A stretch of DNA of 64,000 nt from Accumulibacter sp964420975 (GTDB lineage: Bacteria > Pseudomonadota > Gammaproteobacteria > Burkholderiales > Rhodocyclaceae): contig CAYQVH010000002.1 of assembly GCA_964420975.1 (NCBI GenBank), positions 124,001 through 188,000 of the forward strand. Reading direction: 5' to 3'. Numbering within the stretch: position 1 is the stretch's first letter; the number at the start of each line of letters is the position of its first letter. The notes below the pieces were generated by a model, which searched no databases, had not been told where the DNA came from, and worked only from the letters and a program-made list of their open reading frames with translations. This document shows positions 8,742-17,151 of the stretch, in pieces. Position numbers and translations under genes: made by a program.

Positions 8742-9551
8742 ATGCCAGTAGCGCACTACGAAAACTTTCCGGTCGCCTCCTTGCTATTGCCGCGGCGACT
8801 TCGGCGCCCGATCGAAGCGATCTATTACTTTGCTCGTTCGGCAGACGACATTGCCGACGAAGGCGACGCCGACGACTTGACTCGCTTGTCTCGACTGGCC
8901 GAGTTCGCCGACGAGTTGACGCGTATCGAACGGGGCAAAGCGCCCCATCGCGCCGCCTTTGTCGAACTCGCCGCGATCGTTGCCGAGTGGCAGCTGCCGC
9001 TGCAGCTATTCCGCGACCTGCTCGATGCGTTTTCTCAGGACGTCGTCAAAAAGCGCTACGCCGACTATTCGGAGTTGCTCGACTACTGCCGCCGTTCGGC
9101 CAATCCCGTTGGTCGCCTGTTGCTGCATCTGGTCGCACGAACCCGCGACGAAGATCTGTACCGCTCTGACTGCATCTGCAGCGCTCTACAGCTGACCAAC
9201 TTCTGGCAAGACGTTGCCATTGACTGGCGAAAAAATCGCGTCTATCTGCCGCAGGCGGATCTTCGCCGTTTCGCCGTCAGCGAAACGCAGATCGCCGGCG
9301 GGTGTTGGAGTCACCAGTGGCAAGCCTTGATCGAGTTCCAGACCGCTCGTACCGAGGCACTCATGAACGAGGGTGCGCCGCTGGTGCATCACATCCCGGG
9401 ACGCATGGGCTGGGAGATCCGCCTGACGGTGCAGGGGGGATTGCGCATCCTCGAACAGATCCGCCAGGCGCGTGGCGATGTTTTCAGCCAGCGGCCGAGG
9501 CTGCGACCGGTCGACTGGCTGCGCATGGGAAAACGAGCCCTCGTTATGTAA
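8742..9551 (+). CDS. hpnC: Squalene synthase HpnC (hopanoid pathway)
   Basis: A 269-residue trans-isoprenyl-diphosphate synthase of the squalene/phytoene synthase fold. It has both Asp-rich motifs: DDIADE near residue 37 and QLTNFWQDVAID near residue 160. The opening PVAHYENFPVASLLLP is typical of HpnC, which acts with HpnD and HpnE to make squalene for hopanoids. I chose the ATG at 8742, which has GGAACGG upstream, over the GTG at 8706. HpnD and HpnE usually follow but are absent here; the next gene is a toxin-antitoxin remnant. Confidence 0.88.
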   Translation: MPVAHYENFPVASLLLPRRLRRPIEAIYYFARSADDIADEGDADDLTRLSRLAEFADELTRIERGKAPHRAAFVELAAIVAEWQLPLQLFRDLLDAFSQDVVKKRYADYSELLDYCRRSANPVGRLLLHLVARTRDEDLYRSDCICSALQLTNFWQDVAIDWRKNRVYLPQADLRRFAVSETQIAGGCWSHQWQALIEFQTARTEALMNEGAPLVHHIPGRMGWEIRLTVQGGLRILEQIRQARGDVFSQRPRLRPVDWLRMGKRALVM

Positions 9552-9669
9552 CTCGTTCCCGAATGGCTGCCGCGGGAAATCCCTAGGGTCTTTTGTCGCG
9601 CTTACCGCGGCCGTCATTTGGCTCGCGTGATTGTCAACAGACCCGCTAGTCGGTGGAACGAGCAAAATC

Positions 9670-9978
9670 ATGCGCGAGATCGGGGCCTTTGAGGCCAAGA
9701 ACAAACTCGGCACCTTGCTCGATTGGGTCGAGAGCGGCGAGGAAGTGCTCATCACCCGGCGCGGCAAGGCCGTCGCGCGCCTGGTGCCGGCCGGACCGGG
9801 CTTTGATCAAGCCAAGGCGCGACGCGCCGTCGAGGGCCTTCTGGAGGCGAGCCGTGGCGTCACGCTCGGCGGTCTCAAGGTCAAGGACTTGGTGAATGAA
9901 GGCCTGCCCCTGGCGGCGCTCGACCAAGATCTGCGCGCCGCGGCTGCCGCGCTTGGCGTCACCTTGCTCGGCGCTTGA
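9670..9978 (+). CDS. Phd/YefM-type antitoxin fused to a PIN-toxin C-terminal tail
   Basis: A 102-residue protein. Residues 1 to about 77 form a Phd-family antitoxin: REIGAFEAKNKLGTLLDWVE, then GEEVLITRRGKAVARLVP, then the usual toxin-binding end GVTLGGLKVKDLVNEG. Instead of stopping, it continues with LPLAALDQDLRAAAAALGV, which matches the last strand and helix of VapC/PIN toxins (the typical form is LPLATLDRxLxxAAxxxGV). The simplest reading is an in-frame deletion that removed the antitoxin stop and most of the adjacent vapC gene. The toxin would be inactive. DNA binding by the N-terminal part may persist. The ATG at 9670 has GGAACGAG upstream. Confidence 0.75.
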   Translation: MREIGAFEAKNKLGTLLDWVESGEEVLITRRGKAVARLVPAGPGFDQAKARRAVEGLLEASRGVTLGGLKVKDLVNEGLPLAALDQDLRAAAAALGVTLLGA

Positions 9979-10127
9979 CTGGGGGAACCCCTCCGATGAT
10001 TCACGCCCCACTTGCTGCCCTCGCTGCCCCCGCCGTTGTTTCTCGCTTGCTGACCACCGCCGACGTCACTTTGCAGTGAGCCGCCCGCCTGTTGGCGTCC
10101 ACCGAACGGATGCCGGTCCATCCAGCC

Positions 10128-13100
10128 CTAAGCCGAACGCCGCAGGCGCTGCCACCATTCGCTGAGGCTGCGGTAGAGCCAGCCGCCTTTCTGGCGCTGG
10201 GTGAGTTCGAGCAGCTCTGAGGCGGCGCGATCGACGGCGATGCGGCCGTCGACGAGGTCGTCGTAGAGGCGGTTGGCGCGTTCGCGCCGGCGCATGGCGT
10301 CGCCGGCGTCGATGAAGCCTTCGATGGCGAGCGCCAGGCGTTCGCCGAGGTTCTGGCTGCGCACGGTCTCCAGATGCTCGCGCAGCGTATTCAGGGCGTC
10401 TTCGCTGCGCGCCCGCAGCACCTGCAGCTCGGCGCGGGTCAGTTCGTTCTGCGCGAACGGGGAGGCTTGAGCCTTGGCCAGCGCCTGCTGCAACGCGCTG
10501 GCGGTGAGCAGACCAAAGCGGCGGAAAGTCGTCAGCGTGGCCAACCCCTGGCGAAAGGCGGTGCGGTCGCGTCCGGCGAGCTGCTGGCAGGCGGTGTGAC
10601 AGCTATCCCATGCCTGCCAGCAATAGACGAAGTCGAGGCCGGTTCCCTTGATGTTCTGGATGCCCATGATCCGGTTTCGACAGCCCGGCGGCGTGTCGTT
10701 GGCGATACGGTGGATCACCTGGTCGCCGCTGGCGTGGTAGTCGGCGATGACGACCAGCTTGCGCTCGAACCAGCGGCTGAGCAGCGCCCGGAACTCGCCG
10801 TCGAGCGCCTTGACCGCTTGGCCGGCGGCTTCGAGACGGGCGCTGAAGTCGCGATACTCGCCGTACGCCGTCAGATCGGCGGCGAGGAAGCCGGCGACCG
10901 CGCTGGCCTGCGGATGGCCGGCGGCGCGCAGCAAGCGCTCGACCGCTTCCGGTTCCCGCCAATGCGTCACCGCCTCGGCCGCCGGCAAGTCGCCGACCAT
11001 GGCCCGCAGACGGCCGACGACGCGCTCCGCGTCGATCGGCTGGCGCAGTCGCCTGGCCTGGGCGTCGAGCACGGCGACCGGCGATGCGCCGTCCGGCGCG
11101 TGCAGCGTCAACTCGCCGACGTGCTTGCCCCAGGCGTCGCGAATCTCGCCAAGCAATCCCTGAAGATTGGAGCCGATCAGGTAATGGCGGTCGGCGTCGA
11201 GATCCTCGGCCAGAATGGCGGCAAAGACGCGCGAACGGGCGACGCGGTCGGCGCGGTTGTTGACGACGGTAGTGATCAGCGTATCCGGGGATTGCTCGGG
11301 CGAGCAGCGGTCGAAGCCGAGCCGCCGCCAGTTGGAGAGGCAGCCGAAACGTTCATTGGCCGACATGCCGTTGGCAAAGGAAAGGCGTCTTCCATACACT
11401 TCGGCTTCGGGAAAGACCTTGAGGACGCCGAGGTCGGGGACGACGCGGTCGGCCATCTCCTTCAGCGCGAAGTCCTCGGGGATTCCCAGCCGCTTGGCCA
11501 GCGCCAGGGTCAAGGCGATATTGTCGGGATGTTCCTGGTAGGGAAAGCGGGCGAGCAGGTCCGGCGTCAGGAGACCGGATTCGAGCCAGCCGACGCCGAC
11601 GAGCCGGGTTCCCGCCGCCTCCGCCGCGCTGGCGAGAATCGGGCGCATCTGCTCTTCGCTGGTCAGCAGCGTCGTCCGCTCGGGGATGAAATTCGTCATC
11701 ACCTGCGGAATGTCGATTCCGGCCGGGCCCTGGAGGTCTTCGTGATCGGGAAAGGTGTTGGTGATCGTCGCCAGATCGTCGCGCATCCAGCGCTTCTGCA
11801 GCAGGGCGACGAAAGCCGGCGTCAGCGCCATGCATTCCCAGAGCAGGACATCGACCCGCAAGCGGGCGGCCAGCCGCGTCACCAGGTGCTGTTCCCAGAT
11901 CGTCGCCTTGTCGTAGGGGCGAAAGAGGAACATTTCGCGCAGCGGGCGAAACGGCGGCGCGTGCAGAAACATCGCCTCGCAGCCGGTCGTCTTGCTCAGC
12001 ACGCTGTAGCCGAGAGCGTTGAAAAGCGCTGCCTTGAGGCGCTCGGTTCCCGATTTGCCGCGCGTTCCCCAACCGCCGATGACCAGCGGAATCGCCGCGC
12101 GCGCGCGCCGCAGCTGCCAGTTGGCGTGGAGGTGGCGGCCGGTGAAGAAGAGCAGGGATGAGCCGACGAATATCGCGAGGTGGAAGAGGTTGTTTTCGTA
12201 GACCGAGAAGAAGTACTCGTTGAGCCGCGTCCAACCGCTTTCGCCGGCGGCGAGACCGACGGCGAAGAAGCGTTGAACCGAGGGGTCGGGCTGCCGGTCC
12301 GGGTAGGGGGTGAAACGGAGGTCGATCCCGATTGCCGCCAGCGCGCGCGCGTAGGCATCGACCGGCGGCGCGCCGTCGCTCTGCCAGTTGCGCAGACGGG
12401 CGAATTCGGCGAAGCGCCGGGTCAGGATCAGGCGCGCTCGCAGCCGGCGGTGAAACGCCGCCGGAGGGTGCACCGTGGTGACGCCGGCCGACGAATAGAT
12501 GCGCAGCGGACCGTTGCGCCGGGGTTCGTCGATCGCCGACAGGATCTGGTCGGGCAGCGGCAGGTACGGGCGCCAGCCGCCTTCTTCGGCGATGCACAGC
12601 GGTTCGCCGGGAACCTTGGTCGCCGAGAGTTCGGCCAGGATCGCCGACGGCGCGTGCACGGTTCCCCGGAAAACACGGCCGATCGTATGGCGGAACGCTT
12701 GCCGCTTGTCGGGCGAAGGGTGCGTCATTTCGTGCAGCCAGCGCCAGGTGCGAAACGCGAACTGGTGTCCCCGGCGTAGCCACCAGTGCTTACGGCGCTC
12801 GAAGTGCAAGCCGAAATCGCGGCGCGCCAGGACCTGCGCCAGGCGACCCAGGTCGTCGCCGGACAGCGGGTCGAAAGCGCGCGGCAAGCGGCGCGACTCT
12901 CCGGGCGGGCACGCGCTGGCGACGGCGGCGAGCCGGCCGAGCCAGCGCCGGCTGTCGGCGTCGCCCGTCAGGCGCAGCCACTCGGCGGTTTCCGCCGCAC
13001 AGCGGCGGACACGCAGATCGTCGGCGGCAGCGGCCAGCGCATCGACGGCGGCGTGCAGGCGCGCCCGCCAGGAGTTGTTACGGGAGTCGTCGCCGGGGTC

Positions 13101-14240
13101 GTTGGCGGCCGCGCTGGCGTCGACCCGAGCTTCGATCGCATGTAACGCGCAGCGCAGAACAAAGGGATGGCGCTCGCTTGCCAGCGTCGCGCCAAGCAGG
13201 TCGGCGCAAGTCTCGGCGCCCAGGCTGGCGGCCAGCTCGACGAGTGTGAGCGCCGCCTGGGCGCGCACCGTCGGTTCGGGATCGACCTGCAAGCGGGCGA
13301 GCCAGGAGCGCACCGTCGCCGCCGGCGCTGCCGTCAGGCAGCGCGCCGCCGTTTGCCGCACGTAGGGCTGAACGTCGTCGAGGCCGAGGGCAAACGCCGT
13401 CAGCCAGTCGTCGCCCTGCGCCAGGCGGCGGCCGAGCAACTTCAGACAATGGCCGCGGACGAACAGGTCGTCGCCGGCGGCTGGATGCGCCAGGCGACGG
13501 CGGGCGACGTCGAGAAAATCGGCCGGCGAAATCTCATCGAGCAACGCCAGCGCCTCGCCTTGCAGCCAGACATCCTGCCGCGGTTCCTGCGCCAGGCGAT
13601 AGATGTACTGGCTGGTGGCGGCCGACAGCGCCTGGCCGTGGTCCGCCGCCGGCAAGGCGCGCACCGCTTCGGTGAGGGCGTGAAACGCCTCGAAGCGCAA
13701 TCTTTGCGGCCGGTCGTCGGCGAGTAGCGGCGCCAGCACCGCTTCGGCGCCGAGCAGTCGCCACGACCGGGTCGAATCGGCGTCGACGACGGCGCGGTAG
13801 TGCAGCCCATACAGGCGGAGCAGCAGGGCGAGTTCGCGTTCGCTCTCGGAACAGCGGCGATGGTAGCGATCGTGGAGCGCGTCGGCGTCGAACCAGCGGC
13901 CGAGTGCGAGGCGATCGCCGTTGAGCTGGCGCGCGCCGGCACCGAGTTCGGCGGCGTACTGCAACAGTTGTGGCCCCGCTTCGGCGCCTTCCGCCTGCGC
14001 CTGACTGAGCCGGCGCAGGAATTGACCGTGACCGCGCTGCAACTGTTCGAGCGCGGCGAGTTCGGCGCCGATCCGCTCGGCCAGAAAGCGCCGCAGCGCG
14101 ATGCCCTCGGCGTCGCCGCGCGCCGCATCCGAGTCTCGCCAGAGCGTGAAGCCGGCTCTCAACGCCTCGAGGCGGCGGCGATCGATGCGCTGCTGATGTT
14201 CGGGTAGCGCAGCGCGCAGCGCTTGCCAGCAATCGCTCAT
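10128..14240 (-). CDS. Giant CapB/PgsB-like ATP-dependent amide ligase with HEAT-like N-terminal domain
   Basis: A 1370-residue protein. The first 500 or so residues are Ala/Leu/Arg-rich helical repeats of HEAT/ARM style (for example DVQPYVRQTAARCLTAAP and PTVRAQAALTLVELA). A membrane segment near residue 690 (LFHLAIFVGSSLLFFTG) leads straight into a CapB/PgsB catalytic domain: P-loop GGWGTRGKSGTERLK near residue 720, SKTTGCEA, LWECMALTP, TFPDHEDLQGP, FPYQEHPDNIAL, FANGMSANERF and NNRADRVARS. CapB/PgsB (Mur-ligase relatives, about 390-460 residues) form poly-gamma-glutamate amide bonds with ATP. A further 300 residues follow the ligase, including GIQNIKGTGLDFVYCWQAW, with no counterpart in Bacillus PgsB that I know. 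The gene stands alone on its strand; the CapC-like partner is at 37-40 kb. The polymer is unknown. Confidence 0.85.
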   Translation of the reverse strand: MSDCWQALRAALPEHQQRIDRRRLEALRAGFTLWRDSDAARGDAEGIALRRFLAERIGAELAALEQLQRGHGQFLRRLSQAQAEGAEAGPQLLQYAAELGAGARQLNGDRLALGRWFDADALHDRYHRRCSESERELALLLRLYGLHYRAVVDADSTRSWRLLGAEAVLAPLLADDRPQRLRFEAFHALTEAVRALPAADHGQALSAATSQYIYRLAQEPRQDVWLQGEALALLDEISPADFLDVARRRLAHPAAGDDLFVRGHCLKLLGRRLAQGDDWLTAFALGLDDVQPYVRQTAARCLTAAPAATVRSWLARLQVDPEPTVRAQAALTLVELAASLGAETCADLLGATLASERHPFVLRCALHAIEARVDASAAANDPGDDSRNNSWRARLHAAVDALAAAADDLRVRRCAAETAEWLRLTGDADSRRWLGRLAAVASACPPGESRRLPRAFDPLSGDDLGRLAQVLARRDFGLHFERRKHWWLRRGHQFAFRTWRWLHEMTHPSPDKRQAFRHTIGRVFRGTVHAPSAILAELSATKVPGEPLCIAEEGGWRPYLPLPDQILSAIDEPRRNGPLRIYSSAGVTTVHPPAAFHRRLRARLILTRRFAEFARLRNWQSDGAPPVDAYARALAAIGIDLRFTPYPDRQPDPSVQRFFAVGLAAGESGWTRLNEYFFSVYENNLFHLAIFVGSSLLFFTGRHLHANWQLRRARAAIPLVIGGWGTRGKSGTERLKAALFNALGYSVLSKTTGCEAMFLHAPPFRPLREMFLFRPYDKATIWEQHLVTRLAARLRVDVLLWECMALTPAFVALLQKRWMRDDLATITNTFPDHEDLQGPAGIDIPQVMTNFIPERTTLLTSEEQMRPILASAAEAAGTRLVGVGWLESGLLTPDLLARFPYQEHPDNIALTLALAKRLGIPEDFALKEMADRVVPDLGVLKVFPEAEVYGRRLSFANGMSANERFGCLSNWRRLGFDRCSPEQSPDTLITTVVNNRADRVARSRVFAAILAEDLDADRHYLIGSNLQGLLGEIRDAWGKHVGELTLHAPDGASPVAVLDAQARRLRQPIDAERVVGRLRAMVGDLPAAEAVTHWREPEAVERLLRAAGHPQASAVAGFLAADLTAYGEYRDFSARLEAAGQAVKALDGEFRALLSRWFERKLVVIADYHASGDQVIHRIANDTPPGCRNRIMGIQNIKGTGLDFVYCWQAWDSCHTACQQLAGRDRTAFRQGLATLTTFRRFGLLTASALQQALAKAQASPFAQNELTRAELQVLRARSEDALNTLREHLETVRSQNLGERLALAIEGFIDAGDAMRRRERANRLYDDLVDGRIAVDRAASELLELTQRQKGGWLYRSLSEWWQRLRRSA

Positions 14241-14450
14241 GGCGGAACCGGATTAGCCACAATGTTCAGCGGTCTCATCTGGCGATCCTGCAGGGGTGGA
14301 GAATTGACGCCGTGCAGACCACAAAGAGCGGCCATCGGCTGAAGGTCTGCCTGAAGAAGCGGGAATTCACCAAGGAAGCGATCGCCGCAGGTGAGGCAGC
14401 AAACGTTCCAGGGTCGTCGACTCATTTGCCGAAAACGGGCCATGCCCCGC

Positions 14451-14660
14451 CTAACGCTGAAAGCCGATCAGGATCAGCCGATCGCCATCGGGGATCAAGT
14501 CGCCGGCCCCCCAAAAATGACGATCCCACGCGACCCGGTGGCAAGTGCCCCCATCGACGAGTTGCGTCATGGCCGTCAGCGCCCCCGGTAGACGTTCCGG
14601 CGTCAAGGCGGATTCGTACATCAGCCCCAGCACCCGATCAACTTCGGTTTCCCGGTGCAT
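14451..14660 (-). pseudogene. N-terminal remnant of a LuxR-family regulator
   Basis: A 69-codon frame starts at an ATG with a strong AGGGAGGAAGG-type ribosome binding sequence and encodes ETEVDRVLGLMYESALTP followed by ERLPGALTAMTQLVDG. This resembles the N-terminal helical part of LuxR-type regulators with an N-terminal sensory domain (the usual form is YEAALDPxxWPxALxxL). A stop at 14451 ends it long before any helix-turn-helix, and no continuation was found in other frames before the CapB-like gene. Confidence 0.45.
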
Positions 14661-14821
14661 CGTCCTTCCTCCCTGGGACGACATCTTACGAAGCGCCTGC
14701 GAGCTCGGAGCACGACGCATCATCCACTTGGATAATGACTTTTCGCCGCGGCCCGCATAACTCCAGCCGTGCAACGTTCTTTCTGTAAATTTTCCGAAGC
14801 GATTCCATGGGGAGGCCGAGA

Positions 14822-14918
14822 TCAGGCGTTGATATGGAGATAGACCTTGCCGGTCATCCACTCCTCGTCGCACTCGACGAGCAGGGCGCAAACGAGGCGT
14901 GCTCCGCCCGCCGTTTTT
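14822..14918 (-). pseudogene. C-terminal remnant of an IS256-type transposase
   Basis: The reverse strand reads GARLVCALLVECDEEWMTG then KVYLHINA and a stop. This fits the extreme C-terminus of IS256/mutator transposases (pattern RLVxALLxExxEEWxxGxxYLxM). Nothing upstream of it continues the homology, so it is a stub left by deletion. Confidence 0.5.
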
Positions 14919-15091
14919 CTGGACACGAAATTGGGGTAAATAGACGTGTCTGAGAAAGGGGCGGGAAATGCTGAATGAGTTGAAAGATGGTGGGGGTTGC
15001 GCTGGGCGAGCGGGAAGGAGCGCGTAGCGCGACGGGAAGCGCGCCCAGCGCGGCGGTCGAGCTGAAGCGCTGGTCGGCATGGATGTCGGTC

Positions 15092-15283
15092 TCAATCAAA
15101 AGCGATAGGTGGTGAGTTGCGACCCGAGACGTTCTTGACGTGGCGCGCATTCCCTCGCAGCACGGTGAAACCGCCCGACTCCAACAACTCGAACAGCGGT
15201 ATCCAGTACGCCCACGTCGATTCCATGGCGACCGTGTCCACCCCGCACGCACTCAGCCAGTCTGCGGCTCGCGGCCGATTTCT
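15092..15283 (-). pseudogene. Internal remnant of an IS110-type transposase
   Basis: The reverse strand reads AADWLSACGVDTVAMESTWA then YWIPLFELLESGGFTVLRG then NARHVKNVSGRNS before a stop. This is the DEDD-domain segment of IS110-family transposases around the catalytic Glu (AMESTGVYW) and the NARHVKNVPGRKSD block. Both the N-terminal Asp and the C-terminal Ser domain are missing. The fragment abuts the 3' end of rdgC, so a rearrangement break lies within a few bases of that stop codon. Confidence 0.65.
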
Positions 15284-15286
15284 TCG

Positions 15287-16183
15287 CTAGCCGGCCGGCA
15301 CCTCACCGCCGAGTGCCGCGAGCAGATCGTCGAGCAGGCGCGCGAGTTCGCCGCTCATCAACGTAAAGTCGAGGTCGAAGCGTTCGTCCTCGTTCTCCGC
15401 TTGGCCTTCGTAGTCTTCCTTCAGTAGATCGAGAAAGGCGAGCCGCTTGATCTGCAACTTGTCGTCGAGCACGAAGGAAATACGGTCGTTCCAGGTCAGC
15501 GCAAGACGGGTGACGACCTTCCCGGCGGCAATGTGTTGCCGGATCTCGTCGCCCTCGAGCGGATGGTTGGCGTAGCGCACTGTGGCCTTGTCCGACGCAC
15601 GCAGTTCGAGATCCTGGTCGATGGTGAAACCGGCTGCGGCTTCACCGTCGGCGACCCAGGCAGTCATCGCCGCTGCGGGTGACTGCGTCACCTTCACCGT
15701 CTTCGCCGGCAGCGCGTCGAGCGACTTGTGGAGCTGTTCGAGCAGCTCCTCGGCCTTCGCCGGGGCCGCCGTGTCGACCACCAGCCAGCCGTTGCCGCGG
15801 TCGATCCAGGCGTAGGTCGTGCGAGCGCGGACGAAAGCGCGTGGTAGCAGTTCGAGTGTCAACTCGTCACAAAGCGTGCGCATTTCACGGCGTCCGACGC
15901 GGCGCCCTTCGCGTTCTTCGATTTCGAGCGCCCGGTCGCGCGCGAAACGCTTGACCACCGTCGCGGGCAGCAGCTTTTCCTCAACGCCAAGCGCCAGCAG
16001 ACACTGTTGGTTGACGCTATGGATTAGCGGCCCGTTGGGACGCGGAGCCAGCCAGCCGACGCTGCGTGCGTCGCTAGCACTGCAGTGCTGCAGCGTTCGC
16101 CGTGCCAGCTGCTCTTCAAGGGCGCCGGTTTCAACTGCCCAGTTTCGCGGCAGGCGGTAGAGGAAGAGGTTCTTGAACCACAT
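15287..16183 (-). CDS. rdgC: Recombination-associated protein RdgC
   Basis: A 298-residue protein, the length of E. coli RdgC. It opens MWFKNLFLYRL and has the family blocks GWLAPRPNGPLIH, EEKLLPATVVKRF, GREMRTLCDELTLELLPRAF-like sequence, and DFTLMSGELARLLDDLLAALGGE at the end. RdgC forms a ring on double-stranded DNA and modulates RecA filament formation. The gene is complete although mobile-element debris reaches its stop codon. A TATAAT sequence lies on the same strand about 25 bases upstream (16208-16213), without a good -35. Confidence 0.95.
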   Translation of the reverse strand: MWFKNLFLYRLPRNWAVETGALEEQLARRTLQHCSASDARSVGWLAPRPNGPLIHSVNQQCLLALGVEEKLLPATVVKRFARDRALEIEEREGRRVGRREMRTLCDELTLELLPRAFVRARTTYAWIDRGNGWLVVDTAAPAKAEELLEQLHKSLDALPAKTVKVTQSPAAAMTAWVADGEAAAGFTIDQDLELRASDKATVRYANHPLEGDEIRQHIAAGKVVTRLALTWNDRISFVLDDKLQIKRLAFLDLLKEDYEGQAENEDERFDLDFTLMSGELARLLDDLLAALGGEVPAG

Positions 16184-16287
16184 CGGACGGCCTCAAAAAA
16201 GTCGGGGATTATAGGCCCGAATCGGCAAGGGCCGGCCGGGCGAACGCCATCCTTGGAATCGGAGCGCCGCCCGCCCAATCCGCGAAG

Positions 16288-17151
16288 TCAGCTGGCGAGG
16301 GCGAACAGCGGGTGACGGTCGAGGCCGGCGGCCAGCCAGCCGCGGGCGTGCGGGACGAGTTGTCGCAAGGCAGAGGCAGCGTCGGCACGGTGCGCAAACT
16401 CGGCGAAGACGCTGGCGCCTGATCCGCTCATCCGCGCCGGTGCGAACGCCGACAGGAGGGCGAGATGCTCGGCGATGATCGGGAAACGCTTGCACGCCAC
16501 GGCCTCGAGATCGTTGCCACCGAATCCCGGCTGCCAATCATCGGGCGCGATCGGCGTTTGGTCGCGCCTCAGTTCGGGGGCGGAAAAAATGCTCGCCGTC
16601 GGTACCTGCAGTGGCGGTTCGAGGACGACATACCACGCCGGCGGCGGCGTGATCGCCTGAAGTTTCTCGCCAACACCTTCGGCGAAGGCGCTGCGGCCGA
16701 AAACAAAGACCGGTACGTCCGCGCCGAGTGTGAGGCCGATTTCCTGCAGCCGTTGTCGCGAGAGGCGCAGTCGCCAGAGATGATTGAGCGCGAGGAGAAC
16801 GGTTGCCGCATCGGAACTGCCGCCGCCGAGACCGCCACCAAGCGGCAAACGCTTCTCCAACGCGATGTCGACGCCGTCGCTCGTGTGGCTCACGCATTGC
16901 AGCAGGCGCGCGGCGCGGACAGTCAGGTCGTCGTCCGGGGCGACTCCGGCCAAGGGCGTCAGCAGGCGCACTTGGCCGTCGGCGCGCGGCGAGAAATGTA
17001 GGAGGTCACCGTGTGAAAGAAAGCGAAACGCGGTCTGCAGGAGGTGGTAGCCGTCGGTGCGACGGCCGACGACGTGCAGGAACAGGTTGAGCTTGGCAGG
17101 CGCCGGATAGACGCTCTGCCAGCCCCAGTCGCTGGCGTCGCCGCCGTTCAT
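16288..17151 (-). CDS. ispE: 4-diphosphocytidyl-2-C-methyl-D-erythritol kinase
   Basis: A 287-residue GHMP kinase of the MEP isoprenoid pathway that phosphorylates CDP-methylerythritol. The substrate motif PAPAKLNLFLHVVGRRTDGYH is near the start, the ATP loop PLGGGLGGGSSDAAT is near residue 95, and MSGSGASVFAEF is near residue 245. I chose the ATG at 17151, which overlaps the lolB stop (ATGA). The order TPR-lolB-ispE is conserved in betaproteobacteria, but here rdgC follows it in place of the usual tRNA-Gln and prs. Confidence 0.95.
   Translation of the reverse strand: MNGGDASDWGWQSVYPAPAKLNLFLHVVGRRTDGYHLLQTAFRFLSHGDLLHFSPRADGQVRLLTPLAGVAPDDDLTVRAARLLQCVSHTSDGVDIALEKRLPLGGGLGGGSSDAATVLLALNHLWRLRLSRQRLQEIGLTLGADVPVFVFGRSAFAEGVGEKLQAITPPPAWYVVLEPPLQVPTASIFSAPELRRDQTPIAPDDWQPGFGGNDLEAVACKRFPIIAEHLALLSAFAPARMSGSGASVFAEFAHRADAASALRQLVPHARGWLAAGLDRHPLFALAS

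Larger units (their letters stand above)
14241..15286. other. Degraded region with fragments of mobile elements and a regulator
   Basis: This 1 kb stretch between the CapB-like gene and rdgC contains no intact gene. Three decayed fragments are recognisable and listed separately: the start of a LuxR-type regulator, the end of an IS256-type transposase, and an internal piece of an IS110-type transposase. The stretch from about 14925 to 15090 also holds GACACG...CGTGTC inverted arms at 14923-14951 that could be a relic IS end, but I could not assign it. Confidence 0.55.

Noticed and set aside
10015..10080. Possible small frame after the fused antitoxin
   Set aside because: Fewer than 30 codons, no ribosome binding site of note, and no recognisable product.
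10374..12161. 595-codon open frame antisense to the CapB-like gene
   Set aside because: It lies opposite strongly conserved ligase motifs, has no recognisable domain, and is typical of third-position GC bias producing antisense frames.
14312..14788. 158-codon plus-strand frame in the degraded region
   Set aside because: No recognisable domain, and it is antisense to the LuxR-type remnant.
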